64,000 nt of DNA from Cyanobacteria bacterium RU_5_0 (GCA_012033255.1 JAAUSF010000006.1:17224-81223), one strand, 5' to 3'; shown: positions 1 through 9,114, counted from the stretch's first letter. Program-made: numbers and translations. Notes: generated by a model not told the origin, from the sequence alone.

Positions 1-183
1 AAACAGCCCAGGAGATTGTTGAGGTTGCTCGATTGCCCCCTCGCGATCGACAGTTGGGGTTTGCCGAACTGCCACCCGTTTGCCACTCTCCTCCGACGGA
101 TCAATGGCTGTTTGATCCGCACATCCAGCCACGAGGCTTGGAATTAAAATGAGTCCCGTTATCCACCCTTTCGCGTTCATCAT
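1..183 (-). CDS. Lipoprotein, N-terminal part (cut by window edge)
   Basis: The reading frame opens at a double ATG (183 and 180) on the reverse strand and runs off the left edge, giving 61 residues. A short basic start (MMNAKGW) is followed by a hydrophobic stretch ending in the lipobox VAGC, so the protein is expected to be exported and lipid-anchored at the cysteine near residue 21. The mature part seen is polar and rich in E, Q and P. No family can be named from this fragment. The signal peptide is seen directly; the function is unknown. Confidence 0.6.
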   Translation of the reverse strand, partial: MMNAKGWITGLILIPSLVAGCADQTAIDPSEESGKRVAVRQTPTVDREGAIEQPQQSPGLF

Positions 184-346
184 TGACTCCTCAACCCTCA
201 TTTTTCAGGATAGTTCTAAATCCCAAATGATAAGTCGGATTTGGGGAAAAGAGACATAAATTTTAGTGGTAGATTAATAAATCTGCCGATCGGGATATCA
301 TGACAGGACAATAGCAGGGCTGTTTTTTCGCAGTGCTTGCCTGCCA

Positions 347-363
347 ATGAAGTTTAAGTATTA
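347..363 (+). repeat. 17-nt direct repeat, copy 1
   Basis: The 17 bases ATGAAGTTTAAGTATTA occur here and again, identically, at 2400-2416. Both copies lie in intergenic DNA. The function is unknown. Confidence 0.5.
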
Positions 364-382
364 AATCCAGTGATTGTGCAGT

Positions 383-395
383 GGGCATCTTGCCC
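383..395. repeat. Dispersed palindrome GGGCATCTTGCCC
   Basis: This 13-base inverted repeat is the exact reverse complement of GGGCAAGATGCCC at 48149-48161. In both places GC-rich flanks (GCCC or ATCCCAC) follow. Such interspersed palindromes are common between cyanobacterial genes. Confidence 0.5.
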
Positions 396-440
396 GCCCA
401 GCGCCGAGGACGAGCGAGACGCGCATTTCATGTATATCCC

Positions 441-1412
441 TTATTGATCCTGCGATCGACGAATGGCATCAATTTCGCGCTGAAGTTCCTCCAACTCTCG
501 CTGTAAGCGTTCCACTTCACTGGCGGCTGGTGTTCCAGATGGCACATTCACCGATCCTTCTCCGGTGCGACGATAATGACCCGATCGAATTTGGCGAAAT
601 TCTTCTGAGATTGCCCATTCCCGTAAAAATTGAACTCGCTCAACAGTGAACGGATGAGTGAGAAATGTCCCTTGAGACAAATTGTTGTACAAGAAGAATT
701 TGTAAACCTGATTCAAGCCATCTTGGTCGAGTCCTTGATACCGTTCAGATTGCCGGGAAAACTCATCAAGACTCAATTCATGAGCATAACGAACACTGCC
801 ACCTGACAATTTCATCATGCTTTGCGTCACCGGAATCATATCATCCATCACCAACAGCGCAGCGCGATCGGCAGACAATTCCGCTTTCCGCAGCCACTCA
901 TAAAACGCCAGAATCAATCCGGTGCTGACCAAATTACTCAAGCCAAATGTGAGTTCGCTCAGATTGAAGACCAGCGTAATCACCCAACTTGCCATCTGGA
1001 TCAGGATGGTATGACCGCACTTGATATGTCCTAGTTCATGGGCAATTGTCGATCGCAGTTCTGCCTCATTCATTAAGTCCAGCAGCCCCGTACTCACCAC
1101 CATACAGGGGCGATCTTGTCCTAGCGCATAAGCATTGACGATCGGGGCTTGAGAAACAAACAGAGCGGGTTCTGGGTAAATATCCAGATCCCGCACACAT
1201 TCGCGAAATAGATGATAGATCGAGGCATATTGTCTGGGACCAACCTCAATGCTGTTGCCCATCAGATAGACATAACGAGGACGCTCATAGATGAATTCCA
1301 CAAACTTACGAGCAACCAGATCGAACCCAGGTACACTCCGGAGTGCTTGTTCTGCCTGATAGTCCATTGGATGTCGAAAGGCTTCGCTGGAGATCCCAGT
1401 GTAAGTTGGCAT
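441..1412 (-). CDS. M48 family zinc metalloprotease (HtpX/Ste24-like)
   Basis: This is a 323-residue membrane-associated zinc protease of the peptidase M48 family. The zinc site is the HELGH motif at about residues 125-129, and the third ligand is probably the glutamate of KAELSADRA near residue 178. A hydrophobic segment at about 140-172 would sit in or on the membrane. The C-terminus (about 290-320) is a charged, heptad-like helix that could form a coiled coil. M48 proteins of this kind act in envelope protein quality control; the substrate here is unknown. It lies just downstream of the secreted Gly-zipper gene on the same strand, with a gap of about 35 bases, so the two may be co-transcribed. 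Confidence 0.88.
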   Translation of the reverse strand: MPTYTGISSEAFRHPMDYQAEQALRSVPGFDLVARKFVEFIYERPRYVYLMGNSIEVGPRQYASIYHLFRECVRDLDIYPEPALFVSQAPIVNAYALGQDRPCMVVSTGLLDLMNEAELRSTIAHELGHIKCGHTILIQMASWVITLVFNLSELTFGLSNLVSTGLILAFYEWLRKAELSADRAALLVMDDMIPVTQSMMKLSGGSVRYAHELSLDEFSRQSERYQGLDQDGLNQVYKFFLYNNLSQGTFLTHPFTVERVQFLREWAISEEFRQIRSGHYRRTGEGSVNVPSGTPAASEVERLQRELEELQREIDAIRRSQDQ

Positions 1413-1447
1413 ATGTTATGTATAGTCCTTAGTCCCTCTGTCTTACC

Positions 1448-2110
1448 TTAGTTTGGCGCAAAGGCAGACCGCAACCTCAAACTCAATTCTTCCGGGCGCA
1501 CCACGATCACTTCTACCTCTCGCCGATCCCGCAGAACTAACACTTCTGCCAGGACACCCACACCAGCCCCGATCAACACTTCCGCCACATCGATCGACCC
1601 AAGAATCTCACCCAATACTGCGCCAGCCGCACCGCCGATCGCCGCACCTCTGAGAATATCGGGATCATCGTTCTCCGTAATGGTTTCCCGCTCATTCACC
1701 ACATTGGAAACTGCATCAATGTCTACACGAGTCTCATCATCCAAGATCAGCGTTTTAGAGACAAACCGAGTTCCACCTCCGGAGGGCTGCAATTCACCCT
1801 CAATTTGGCTGCCTTCTGGAATCACAACCCTACCCCGATCGTTCACTACATCTTCTGTCACGATCAGCGTGACTGGAACCGTTTCTTCGGGTGTCAGAAT
1901 AATTCGATCGGCTTCCTCATAGGTTACTGGAATTTGTGTTCCAGAGGGCAGACCATTCCGCCAAGAATCAGGGAATTGTTGACTGATTAAAACGGGATCA
2001 AAATGGGCAGTTGCCGACTGAGCGATCGTCAAAGGAAGCACAAGTGTTGAGGTTGTGCCGATCGCCAAAAACAATGCCACACGAGATTGCCAGAGCTTTG
2101 AAACTACCAT
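1448..2110 (-). CDS. Secreted Gly-zipper protein of unknown function
   Basis: I chose the ATG at 2110 because AGAGGAAT precedes it at ribosome-binding distance. An in-frame ATG at 2155 would add 15 residues with no such site. The 220-residue product starts with a signal peptide ending near TIAQSATA. The middle (VTEDVVNDRGRVVIPEGS and following) resembles the beta-rich region of proteins sometimes labelled TrbI-like in cyanobacteria. After it comes a glycine/alanine-rich hydrophobic segment, GAAIGGAAGAVLGEILG, of the Gly-zipper type. Location in the periplasm or outer envelope is likely. The function is unknown, and a conjugation role is not supported by the neighbours. Confidence 0.7.
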   Translation of the reverse strand: MVVSKLWQSRVALFLAIGTTSTLVLPLTIAQSATAHFDPVLISQQFPDSWRNGLPSGTQIPVTYEEADRIILTPEETVPVTLIVTEDVVNDRGRVVIPEGSQIEGELQPSGGGTRFVSKTLILDDETRVDIDAVSNVVNERETITENDDPDILRGAAIGGAAGAVLGEILGSIDVAEVLIGAGVGVLAEVLVLRDRREVEVIVVRPEELSLRLRSAFAPN

Positions 2111-2892
2111 TGAATCTATTCCTCTACGCAAAAATTTATTGGGATGAACAGTCAATTTTGACTAGTCTTACGCCAAAAAGTTCCTTAATTTTTTTAAACC
2201 AATCCGGAGGAGCGATCGGCAGCATCGTAAGTAACAAGCCCTAGAGAACTAAAACAAGCAAAATCTGACTGAACACAATTCCTGAAAGCCTTGCTATTTC
2301 GTTGCATCCTGCTCGAACTCAAGTTCCGGGCTAATAACTCAAATCCATTTCAATGGGCTGGAACATTATTCTTAGTCTGCATTATTCTTAGTCTGCATTA
2401 TGAAGTTTAAGTATTACAGCCGTTTCCCCTTGCATAAGCCACCCATCCACCATCTCACAAGAGCATGACCTGATGATTTCCTGGCAGATGCAGCAACTCG
2501 CCCCAGAGATCTATACAATCAGCAAACAAGATACCCGTCTCACCTGATCTAAATCACTTCCAATGTCCACCATTTCTTGGCAGTTGAGAGAAATGGCGGA
2601 TGATCTAAATCCTTCCTTCATTTAAGTTAGAAAAGTGGAGGCGGAGCATTGGGTTAACAGTTTCCTAATAATGATCCGATCACAATGAGCACGATAACAA
2701 TGACCCGAACATTGTTCTCCAAATGCTTCGCCTCTACCTCTATTGGGTGACAGATCGGACTTTGCAAACAACCTTATAATGCCGTTTCAGAAGGAAACAT
2801 CATAAGATAGAGAAAAATCTGTCAGTTTTCAGGCTGGCAGATTGATTGCAGATTTCTCATCTCGTTTCCTTTCCTGATTTACTCAACGCTGA
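2111..2892. other. Intergenic region with short repeats
   Basis: No gene can be supported in this stretch. It holds a perfect 16-base tandem duplication of ATTATTCTTAGTCTGC at 2365-2396. This is followed at once by the second copy of the 17-base repeat (2400-2416) also found at 347-363. Two very short frames containing ISWQ (near 2474 and 2563) are too small to call. The promoter of the following forward gene should lie in the AT-rich part around 2780-2880. Confidence 0.5.
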
Positions 2893-3312
2893 ATGACTTC
2901 TTCCACCACTGACACGATTTCATCCATTCACTATTCCACATCTACTATCGTTCGGGCGGAACGAGCAGTGCGCTGTACCCCCTTTCAGCTTGTGCTGTTT
3001 GTTGCCATGCGCCATCAAAGCGTAGACCTCCGATCGATCGCCGGAAAAATGGGTGTCCAAAACGGGTATACCCTCCAACCGATCGCTGAACTTGCGGCTG
3101 AAAATGCGCTACATTGGCTGATCCAGGTTGGCGTTTTGCGGCGAGAAGTGGATGGGCAAGGCATTACCAATAGTTTTCGTCTTACTCCCCTCGGACATCA
3201 ACTCATCGAACGATGGCAACAACAGGAGGATACCCTACCAACGCCGACACTGAGCGATCGCGCCTATAATGCGGTCAGTCGTTGGCTCCGTTTACCCAGT
3301 TGGATGCTTTAG
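2893..3312 (+). CDS. Npun_F0494-type conserved cyanobacterial protein
   Basis: This 139-residue protein looks like the small cyanobacterial family named after Nostoc Npun_F0494. Its core has a winged-helix-like character: ARERAVRC-type start, a helix with MRHQSVDLRSIAGKMGV, then LIQVGVLRREVDGQGITNSF and RLTPLGHQLIERW near residues 75-115. The last part resembles the recognition-helix and wing of MarR/PadR-like proteins, so DNA binding is possible but unproven. It precedes cobQ by 157 bases on the same strand. The family assignment is from memory of the sequence pattern. Confidence 0.65.
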   Translation: MTSSTTDTISSIHYSTSTIVRAERAVRCTPFQLVLFVAMRHQSVDLRSIAGKMGVQNGYTLQPIAELAAENALHWLIQVGVLRREVDGQGITNSFRLTPLGHQLIERWQQQEDTLPTPTLSDRAYNAVSRWLRLPSWML

Positions 3313-3469
3313 TTATCTGAGATTTAGTTCAATTTGGGGCAGTCATTCCAGATGAAGATGAACCTGTGAGTTTGGTAACGGATTCAGGAATAGTTCTAGC
3401 CCCCGACCTGGTCGCTAATACCGACATCCGAACAATCTGTGCGATTCCATGAGTTCTTGGAGGTTTTGA

Positions 3470-4972
3470 ATGAAAGCCATCATGGTGGTAGGAACCACGT
3501 CCCATGCGGGGAAATCGCTCCTCACTACAGCACTGTGTCGGGTATTGAGTCGGCGGGGTTGGCGCATTGCACCCTTCAAAGGGCAGAATATGGCGCTGAA
3601 TTCTTACGTTACAGCCACCGGAGGCGAAATTGGTCACGCACAAGCCGTTCAAGCGTGGGCAGCCGGAATTGCTCCCCGTGTTGAAATGAACCCGATTTTG
3701 CTCAAGCCTCAAGGTGACATGACCTCGCAGGTGATTCTCAAGGGACGAGTAGCAGGGCGGGTGAATGCGGCTGACTATTATGAGCAATTTTTTGAACCGG
3801 GATGGCAGGCGATCGAAGAATCCCTTCAGCGTTTGGGGGAAGAATTTGACTTGATCATTTGTGAGGGTGCAGGTAGCCCAGTCGAGGTAAACCTGAAACA
3901 CCGGGATCTGACGAATATGCGAGTTGCCCGTCATCTCAATGCCCCGACTGTTCTGATCGTCGATATTGAACGAGGCGGTGCTTTCGCTCAGGTCATTGGC
4001 ACTCTAGAACTGCTGGAACCCGAAGAACGAGAACTGGTATGCGGCATCGTGATCAACAAATTCCGGGGACAGCTATCGCTCCTGCAACCCGGAATCGACT
4101 GGCTGCAAGAACGGACTGGCATTCCTGTAATTGGTGTCATTCCCTGGCTTGAGCAAGTCTTTCCGGCTGAAGATTCAATGTCCTTGTTCGATCGCAAAAC
4201 TAGCAGCAGTGCCAGCGAAATCACAATTGCGGTCATCCGTTTCCCTCGCATCTCTAACTTCACCGACTTCGATCCGCTCGAATCGGAACCCAGCGTTACC
4301 GTTAGATATGTCAGTCTCAAAGAATCCCTTGGCTACCCCGATGCGGTCATTCTCCCTGGCTCCAAAACCACGATCGCCGATCTCGTTGCCATGCAACGCA
4401 CCGGAATGGCAGAAGCCATCCAAAATTATGTTTCCGCAGGCGGTACCATTCTTGGTGTCTGTGGCGGTTTCCAGATGATGGGCAAACTCCTTGCCGATCC
4501 TGAAGGGCTAGAAGGGCAAGAAGGGCGCTACAAAGGACTGGGACTTTTGCCCCTCAAAACCGTGATCACGGGACAAAAAGTCGCTCGTCAACGTCTCGTC
4601 ACTTCCAATTTCCCGCAGATTGGGCTACCCGTCGCAGGCTACGAAATCCACCAGGGACGGAGCCATCTCGTCGATTCAGAAGCCGAAGGCGGCACTCCCA
4701 CCTATAAACCCATGTTCGATGACTCGAACTTGGGCGTTGTTGATACTACCCAATCCATTTGGGGAACTTACCTGCATGGCATCTTCGACAATGGGCCTTG
4801 GCGACGAGCCTGGTTAAACCGTCTTCGTCAGCAACGCGGACTCAAATCCCTCCCGACTGGTATTTCCAACTATCGAGAGCAACGAGAAGCCATGTTAGAC
4901 TCCCTGGCGGATTCGATCGGCAAACACTTGAACTTAGACCCAATATTGCAGCGGCTAGATAAAGACAAATAA
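3470..4972 (+). CDS. cobQ: Cobyric acid synthase CobQ
   Basis: This is a 500-residue glutamine-dependent amidotransferase that adds four amide groups to adenosylcobyrinic acid a,c-diamide in cobalamin (or pseudocobalamin) synthesis. The N-terminus has the P-loop-like GTTSHAGKS of the dethiobiotin-synthetase-like ATP-binding domain. The conserved GQNMALNSYVT and EGAGSPVEVNL follow. The C-terminal half is a class I glutaminase with the nucleophile Cys in GVCGGFQMMG and the His in GTYLHGIFDN. Length is normal. TTGGAGG sits seven bases before the ATG. A small iron-sulfur protein gene starts six bases after the stop, so they probably share a transcript. A second cobalamin gene lies at 33361-34494. 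Confidence 0.95.
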   Translation: MKAIMVVGTTSHAGKSLLTTALCRVLSRRGWRIAPFKGQNMALNSYVTATGGEIGHAQAVQAWAAGIAPRVEMNPILLKPQGDMTSQVILKGRVAGRVNAADYYEQFFEPGWQAIEESLQRLGEEFDLIICEGAGSPVEVNLKHRDLTNMRVARHLNAPTVLIVDIERGGAFAQVIGTLELLEPEERELVCGIVINKFRGQLSLLQPGIDWLQERTGIPVIGVIPWLEQVFPAEDSMSLFDRKTSSSASEITIAVIRFPRISNFTDFDPLESEPSVTVRYVSLKESLGYPDAVILPGSKTTIADLVAMQRTGMAEAIQNYVSAGGTILGVCGGFQMMGKLLADPEGLEGQEGRYKGLGLLPLKTVITGQKVARQRLVTSNFPQIGLPVAGYEIHQGRSHLVDSEAEGGTPTYKPMFDDSNLGVVDTTQSIWGTYLHGIFDNGPWRRAWLNRLRQQRGLKSLPTGISNYREQREAMLDSLADSIGKHLNLDPILQRLDKDK

Positions 4973-4978
4973 TCTCGT

Positions 4979-5218
4979 ATGAGTGTGCAAATTCGTTTTC
5001 TACCTGACGATGTGACCGTAGAAGCCGAGGCTGGAGAACCCCTACTCTCAGTTGCCGATCGCGCTGGACTCACCATCCCTACAGGGTGTTGCATCGGGTC
5101 TTGCCATGCCTGCGAAGTAGAATTTGATACGGGTGAAACCGTTTGCGCCTGTATTACTGCCGTTCCTTCAGATCAGCCAGTGTTGACGATTAATCTGTTT
5201 GTTGATCCAACGTGGTAG
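4979..5218 (+). CDS. Small 2Fe-2S ferredoxin-like protein
   Basis: This 79-residue protein has a plant-type ferredoxin fold: an N-terminal beta strand pair, then the cluster loop with Cys37, Cys42 and Cys45 (C-x4-C-x2-C). The fourth cysteine is unusual. Plant-type ferredoxins place it about 29 residues on, but here the candidates are Cys56 and Cys58, followed by ITAVPSDQPV. An extra cysteine (38) adjoins the first. The protein likely carries a 2Fe-2S cluster in the cytosol as a one-electron carrier. It lies between cobQ and folK with gaps of 6 bases each, which indicates a shared operon, but its redox partner is unknown. Confidence 0.8.
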   Translation: MSVQIRFLPDDVTVEAEAGEPLLSVADRAGLTIPTGCCIGSCHACEVEFDTGETVCACITAVPSDQPVLTINLFVDPTW

Positions 5219-5224
5219 GGAAGA

Positions 5225-5716
5225 ATGGAGGGAGAGCATTGGGCAGCGATCGCAATTGGGAGTAATATGGGCGACTCTCGTGCCATTTTGCAGTTAGCAG
5301 TGGACAGGTTGGATCATACGTCTGGTATCAGAGTAAAGGCGCGATCTCCGGTATACCAGACAGTGGCGATCGGGCCTCCTCAATCAGATGTCTTTAATGC
5401 GTGTGTCTTGATATCGACTTCCCTAGATCCTAAAACCTTGCTCGATACTTTGCTGACGATTGAAGCTCAGTTTGGTCGAGTCCGGCAAGAGCGATGGGGA
5501 CCTCGATCGCTTGATCTCGATTTGTTGCTATTTGATGACTTAATCCTCAATCAACCCAATCTACAAATTCCCCATCCTCGCATGACCCAACGGGCATTTG
5601 TGCTTGTTCCCTTGACTGACATTGCCGCCAATTGGATTGAACCCATTTCAGGAAAGGCGATCGCAGAACTTCTTCAGCAGGTAGACTGTTCAGGAGTCAG
5701 AAAAATTCAAGATTAA
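5225..5716 (+). CDS. folK: HPPK, 6-hydroxymethyl-7,8-dihydropterin pyrophosphokinase
   Basis: The 163-residue product matches FolK, which transfers pyrophosphate from ATP to hydroxymethyl-dihydropterin in folate synthesis. Visible family motifs are the N-terminal AIGSNMGDS, the RWGPRSLDLDLLLF signature with its metal-binding aspartates at about residues 95-108, and IPHPRMTQRAFVLVPL after it. Length is normal. It follows the 2Fe-2S gene by six bases. The NUDIX gene downstream may be relevant, since some NUDIX enzymes act in folate synthesis, although this one looks more like an ADP-ribose hydrolase. Confidence 0.94.
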   Translation: MEGEHWAAIAIGSNMGDSRAILQLAVDRLDHTSGIRVKARSPVYQTVAIGPPQSDVFNACVLISTSLDPKTLLDTLLTIEAQFGRVRQERWGPRSLDLDLLLFDDLILNQPNLQIPHPRMTQRAFVLVPLTDIAANWIEPISGKAIAELLQQVDCSGVRKIQD

Positions 5717-5740
5717 CCACGCAAAATCATCACTCAAAGT

Positions 5741-5835
5741 GAGAGGATGTTTGAAAAGCTTTCTTTAGACGATTGATCCCCAGAGATCCCCCTAAACGAA
5801 TAATTCATTCTTCATCCTTCATCTTCATCCCTCCC
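5741..5835. repeat. Intergenic repeats: TTTGAAAAG-type element end and TTCATCC heptamers
   Basis: Bases 5741-5760 carry GAGGATGTTTGAAAAGCT, a relative of the element ends at 19140, 22637 and 44302, followed by a CCCC-rich stretch. Bases 5803-5834 are degenerate TTCATCC heptamers of the type repeated elsewhere in the window. The heptamers run right up to the start codon of the next gene. Confidence 0.55.
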
Positions 5836-6402
5836 ATGCCCACTGGACCCGAACCCCCTCAACTGATCAAACAGAAATTACTCTATCGTGGACGCAAGTT
5901 TAATTTTGAAGTTTTGCGTCTGCGTCTCCCCAATCAAGCAGAAGGTGACTGGGAATGTATCCGTCATCCGGGTGGTGCCCTAGCAGTGCCGATCACTTCT
6001 GATGGAAAGCTGGTGCTTGTACGACAATATCGCTTCACTGTCCAAGGGCGTCTGTTAGAGTTCCCGGCTGGAACCGTTGAATCGGGTGAAGCACCTCTAG
6101 CGACCGCAAAACGGGAGATCGAGGAAGAAACTGGCTATCGTGCCCATCAGTGGCGCAATTTGGGCAAGTTCTTCCTGGCTCCTGGCTATTCTGATGAGAT
6201 CATTTATGCCTTTTTGGCGCAAGAGTTGGAGAAGCTAGACGCGCCTCCCAATACCGATGAAGATGAAGATTTGGAAACGGTGTTGATGACGGTTCAGGAA
6301 TTGGAGCAAGCCATCATGGATGGCGAACCCGTGGATGCGAAGTCAATTTGCAGCTTTATGCTGGTGCGTCCATTTTTAGACTCATCAGAACCCAAGATTT
6401 AG
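5836..6402 (+). CDS. NUDIX hydrolase, ADP-ribose pyrophosphatase type
   Basis: The full NUDIX box is present: G-x5-E-x7-REIEEETGY, starting at GTVESGE, which binds the catalytic metal ions. Preceding VLVRQYRFTVQGRLLEFPAG is typical of ADP-ribose or ADP-sugar pyrophosphatases. The product is 188 residues from the ATG at 5836. A TTG at 5773 would add 21 residues, but these are encoded by heptamer repeats, so I reject that start. The enzyme is soluble and probably clears ADP-ribose or related nucleotides. The exact substrate cannot be read from the sequence. Confidence 0.87.
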   Translation: MPTGPEPPQLIKQKLLYRGRKFNFEVLRLRLPNQAEGDWECIRHPGGALAVPITSDGKLVLVRQYRFTVQGRLLEFPAGTVESGEAPLATAKREIEEETGYRAHQWRNLGKFFLAPGYSDEIIYAFLAQELEKLDAPPNTDEDEDLETVLMTVQELEQAIMDGEPVDAKSICSFMLVRPFLDSSEPKI

Positions 6403-6458
6403 CGTTTCTACTTTCTCACACCATGCTATTATCCATCGCAAAACACATAAGGATGGAT

Positions 6459-7535
6459 ATGAGACAGTTTGGATACGCTGCCCTATCTGGGTTGATGGCG
6501 ATCGTCACCCTCCCCTCATTTGCGTGCGCCAACGAGACAATTTCAACGCCAATCACGCCAGTTGAGATGGCACAATCGAGTCAAGCTGACCCTGGATGCC
6601 GCCAAACCTATGAAACGATCGGTATCTATGAAGAGCCGAACTTGATGAGTCCGTCGATCGACGTGCTACAAGTCGCTCAGACTATTCGCCTTCAACTTAT
6701 TGGCGATCGAACATCAGTTGACGGATGGGCACGGATTTCTCAGCCGATTGTCGGCTGGGTGCAGGCACAATATTTAACCCCTCCAACGCCTTGCGATGGG
6801 CTAGATAACTCATCCAGCGAAGATTTAGGATCGAGAGAGCAAGCCATTCTGCCCGATCCGCAGACTCCTGAGTCAGCCGGAACGAATCCTCCTGAAGATC
6901 TTGAACTCCGTCCGACTACCCTTAACGACAACGCTCCTGCTAATACGCTCGTCGGCATCTTAAGCGCGATCGATCCTGACTCCAATGAAACGATCACCTA
7001 TGAATTAGTTTCGGGGCTAGGCAGTCAAGATAATGATTCTTTTACGGTGACATCGGATGGGCAACTGAGGATTAATGGCGTCACCGATTATGAAGCCAGT
7101 CCTAGCTACTCGATTCGCGTCAGAGCAACAGATTCCGGTGAAAACTCCCTGGATGAAATTTTCATTGTCACGGTCAATCCACCGACAACGGAAGAAACCT
7201 CATTCCCTCGCTTGGAACCCTCTGAAGAGGAACCGACACCTTCACCCTTTCAAATTACAACACCTCAAGACACAACTGCGATCGCTGTCACCTGTCAAGT
7301 TCTACCTGAAGATGGGCTAAATGTTTTCAGCGAACCGACTATTTCACGACGCACCTATGTAGATACAATTCCTCAAGGCGAATACACGTTTGGCTTTACC
7401 CGAAATACGGCTACAACTCAGACTGCGAACGGAATTCGTCGTTGGGTTTATATCACGGCTCCTGTAACAGGTTGGATCACGACAGGGGTGGCTGGCGAAC
7501 AAACTAATGTGCTTGGAGGAAGTGAATGTGGCTAA
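6459..7535 (+). CDS. Secreted SH3b - cadherin - SH3b protein
   Basis: The ATG at 6459 follows AAGGA by five bases. Another ATG at 6453 overlaps that site. The 358-residue product begins with a signal peptide (RQFGYAALSGLMAIVTLPSF, cleavage likely near ACA-NE). It then has an SH3b-like domain ending in GWVQAQYL and an acidic linker. A cadherin repeat follows, with LRPTTLNDNAPANTLVG, AIDPDSNETITYEL and the calcium-binding DYEASPSYSIRVRATDSG. A second SH3b-like domain ends in RRWVYITAPVTGWI. These suggest a calcium-dependent adhesion or wall-binding role outside the cytoplasm. The last eight bases overlap the next gene. Confidence 0.78.
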   Translation: MRQFGYAALSGLMAIVTLPSFACANETISTPITPVEMAQSSQADPGCRQTYETIGIYEEPNLMSPSIDVLQVAQTIRLQLIGDRTSVDGWARISQPIVGWVQAQYLTPPTPCDGLDNSSSEDLGSREQAILPDPQTPESAGTNPPEDLELRPTTLNDNAPANTLVGILSAIDPDSNETITYELVSGLGSQDNDSFTVTSDGQLRINGVTDYEASPSYSIRVRATDSGENSLDEIFIVTVNPPTTEETSFPRLEPSEEEPTPSPFQITTPQDTTAIAVTCQVLPEDGLNVFSEPTISRRTYVDTIPQGEYTFGFTRNTATTQTANGIRRWVYITAPVTGWITTGVAGEQTNVLGGSECG

Positions 7536-9069
7536 CCAATCTCAACCCCCCAAAATCGTCGTTATTGGCGCAGGCTGGGCAGGATTAGGGGCAACCTATC
7601 ATCTGGCAAAACGAGGCTATGAGGTGACCCTTTTGGAAGCGGGAGCTTACCCTGGCGGACTGGTTGCAGGCTGGAAAACGGCACAGGGACGATCGATCGA
7701 AGCAGGCATCCACGGCTTCTGGTATCCATATCGCAATATCTTTGCCCTTGTGAATGAACTGGGGCTGCATCCCTTCACCCATTGGACCCGATCGTCCCAA
7801 TACTCCCCTATGGGCTTAGAGGTTGTCTCTCCCATTTTTCAGAACGAACCTTGCCTGCCAACGCCACTAGGAACGTTTTTGTATACCCAATTTGAACGGT
7901 TGCCATTGCTCGATCGCCTCTCCGCGCTTCCGCTCCTCTATACCCTGATCGATTTTGACAACTCCGACGAGGCTTGGCGACGATATGACCCCATTACTGC
8001 CCGCGAATTGTTCAAGCAATTTGGGGTTTCCGCCCGACTCTACCGCGAATCCTTTGAACCGATGCTGCTCGTTGGATTATTTGCCCCAGGAGAGCAATGT
8101 TCGGCGGCGGCAGCCCTCGGAATGCTCTACTATTTCATCCTGGCGCACCAACCCGATTTTGACGTGGTTTGGTGTCGAGGCACCGTTGGAGAAATGATCT
8201 TTCGTCCGTGGGTTGAGCAAATTGAAAAAGCAGGGGGGCGGGTTCTGACCAATCGGAAAGTCACCGATGTCACCCTAGAGAATGGTAATTATTCATCCGC
8301 CATGTCTACTCCAAAATCCGTTGCCACGACTGTAATCTGCGGCGATGAAGTCTTTCCTGCGGATGCCGTAATTTTTGCTGTTGGTGTGACTGGAATGCAA
8401 AAGATTGTCAGGGGAAGTTCTCACTTACGGCGGTTGCCAGAGTTCTGCAATCTGATGAATTTAGGGTCGATCGATGTTCTCGCGACTCGATTGTGGTTCG
8501 ATCGCAAAATTCAAATTTCCCGTCCCTCTAATGCCTGCTTTGGATTTGATCCCACGACGGGTTGGACGTTCTTTGATTTGAACGCCTTACATGATGAATG
8601 GCGGGAGGAGCCAGGTAGTGTGATTGAGGTAGATTTTTATCACGCGAATCAACTATTGCCGATGGACGATGAAGCGATCGTGGCGAAAGTTCACCGAGAT
8701 TTAGCCACCTGCATTCCTGAATTCAAATTAGCCACCGTTATGGACAGCGGTGTGGTTCGACTTCCCAATGCCGTGACCCACTTTTCACCCGGAAGTTATC
8801 AATCCATGCTGCCCGGAGTCACCAACATCGGGAATGTCTTTATGAGTGGCGATTGGGTCATCACCCAACATGGATCATGGTCGCAGGAAAAAGCCTATGT
8901 GACTGGGCTAGAGGCGGCAAATCGGGTCATCGATCGCTTTAAACAGGGCAGTCCAGCAAACATTTTGCCCGTCGAGGCGGATGAACTCCACATTCAAATG
9001 GCGCGATCGCTGAATCAAGGCATCCGTCATTGGAGCAAAACTCTATTCCCCAATTTTGAGTTGCCTTAA
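7528..9069 (+). CDS. FAD-dependent oxidoreductase, phytoene desaturase-like
   Basis: I place the start at the GTG at 7528, which has GGAGGA seven bases upstream. An ATG at 7507 in the same frame precedes that site and is less likely. The 513-residue product begins with the Rossmann FAD motif IVVIGAGWAGLGATYHLA followed by the acidic residue at VTLLEAG. The C-terminal FAD signature NVFMSGDWV and the ending EKAYVTGLEAANRV place it with carotenoid desaturases, isomerases and flavin amine oxidases. The substrate is unknown. It is distinct enough from CrtP and CrtQ that I do not assign a symbol. It overlaps the cadherin/SH3b gene, so translation may be coupled. Confidence 0.8.
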   Translation: MANQSQPPKIVVIGAGWAGLGATYHLAKRGYEVTLLEAGAYPGGLVAGWKTAQGRSIEAGIHGFWYPYRNIFALVNELGLHPFTHWTRSSQYSPMGLEVVSPIFQNEPCLPTPLGTFLYTQFERLPLLDRLSALPLLYTLIDFDNSDEAWRRYDPITARELFKQFGVSARLYRESFEPMLLVGLFAPGEQCSAAAALGMLYYFILAHQPDFDVVWCRGTVGEMIFRPWVEQIEKAGGRVLTNRKVTDVTLENGNYSSAMSTPKSVATTVICGDEVFPADAVIFAVGVTGMQKIVRGSSHLRRLPEFCNLMNLGSIDVLATRLWFDRKIQISRPSNACFGFDPTTGWTFFDLNALHDEWREEPGSVIEVDFYHANQLLPMDDEAIVAKVHRDLATCIPEFKLATVMDSGVVRLPNAVTHFSPGSYQSMLPGVTNIGNVFMSGDWVITQHGSWSQEKAYVTGLEAANRVIDRFKQGSPANILPVEADELHIQMARSLNQGIRHWSKTLFPNFELP

Positions 9070-9114
9070 AGCTGTCAGGGCGCATCGCGTTGCGCCGCTA
9101 ATGGTGGAAATCAG

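Noticed and set aside
3329..3934. Long reverse frame opposite cobQ
   Set aside because: It is a shadow of cobQ in the opposite strand, without its own start signals.
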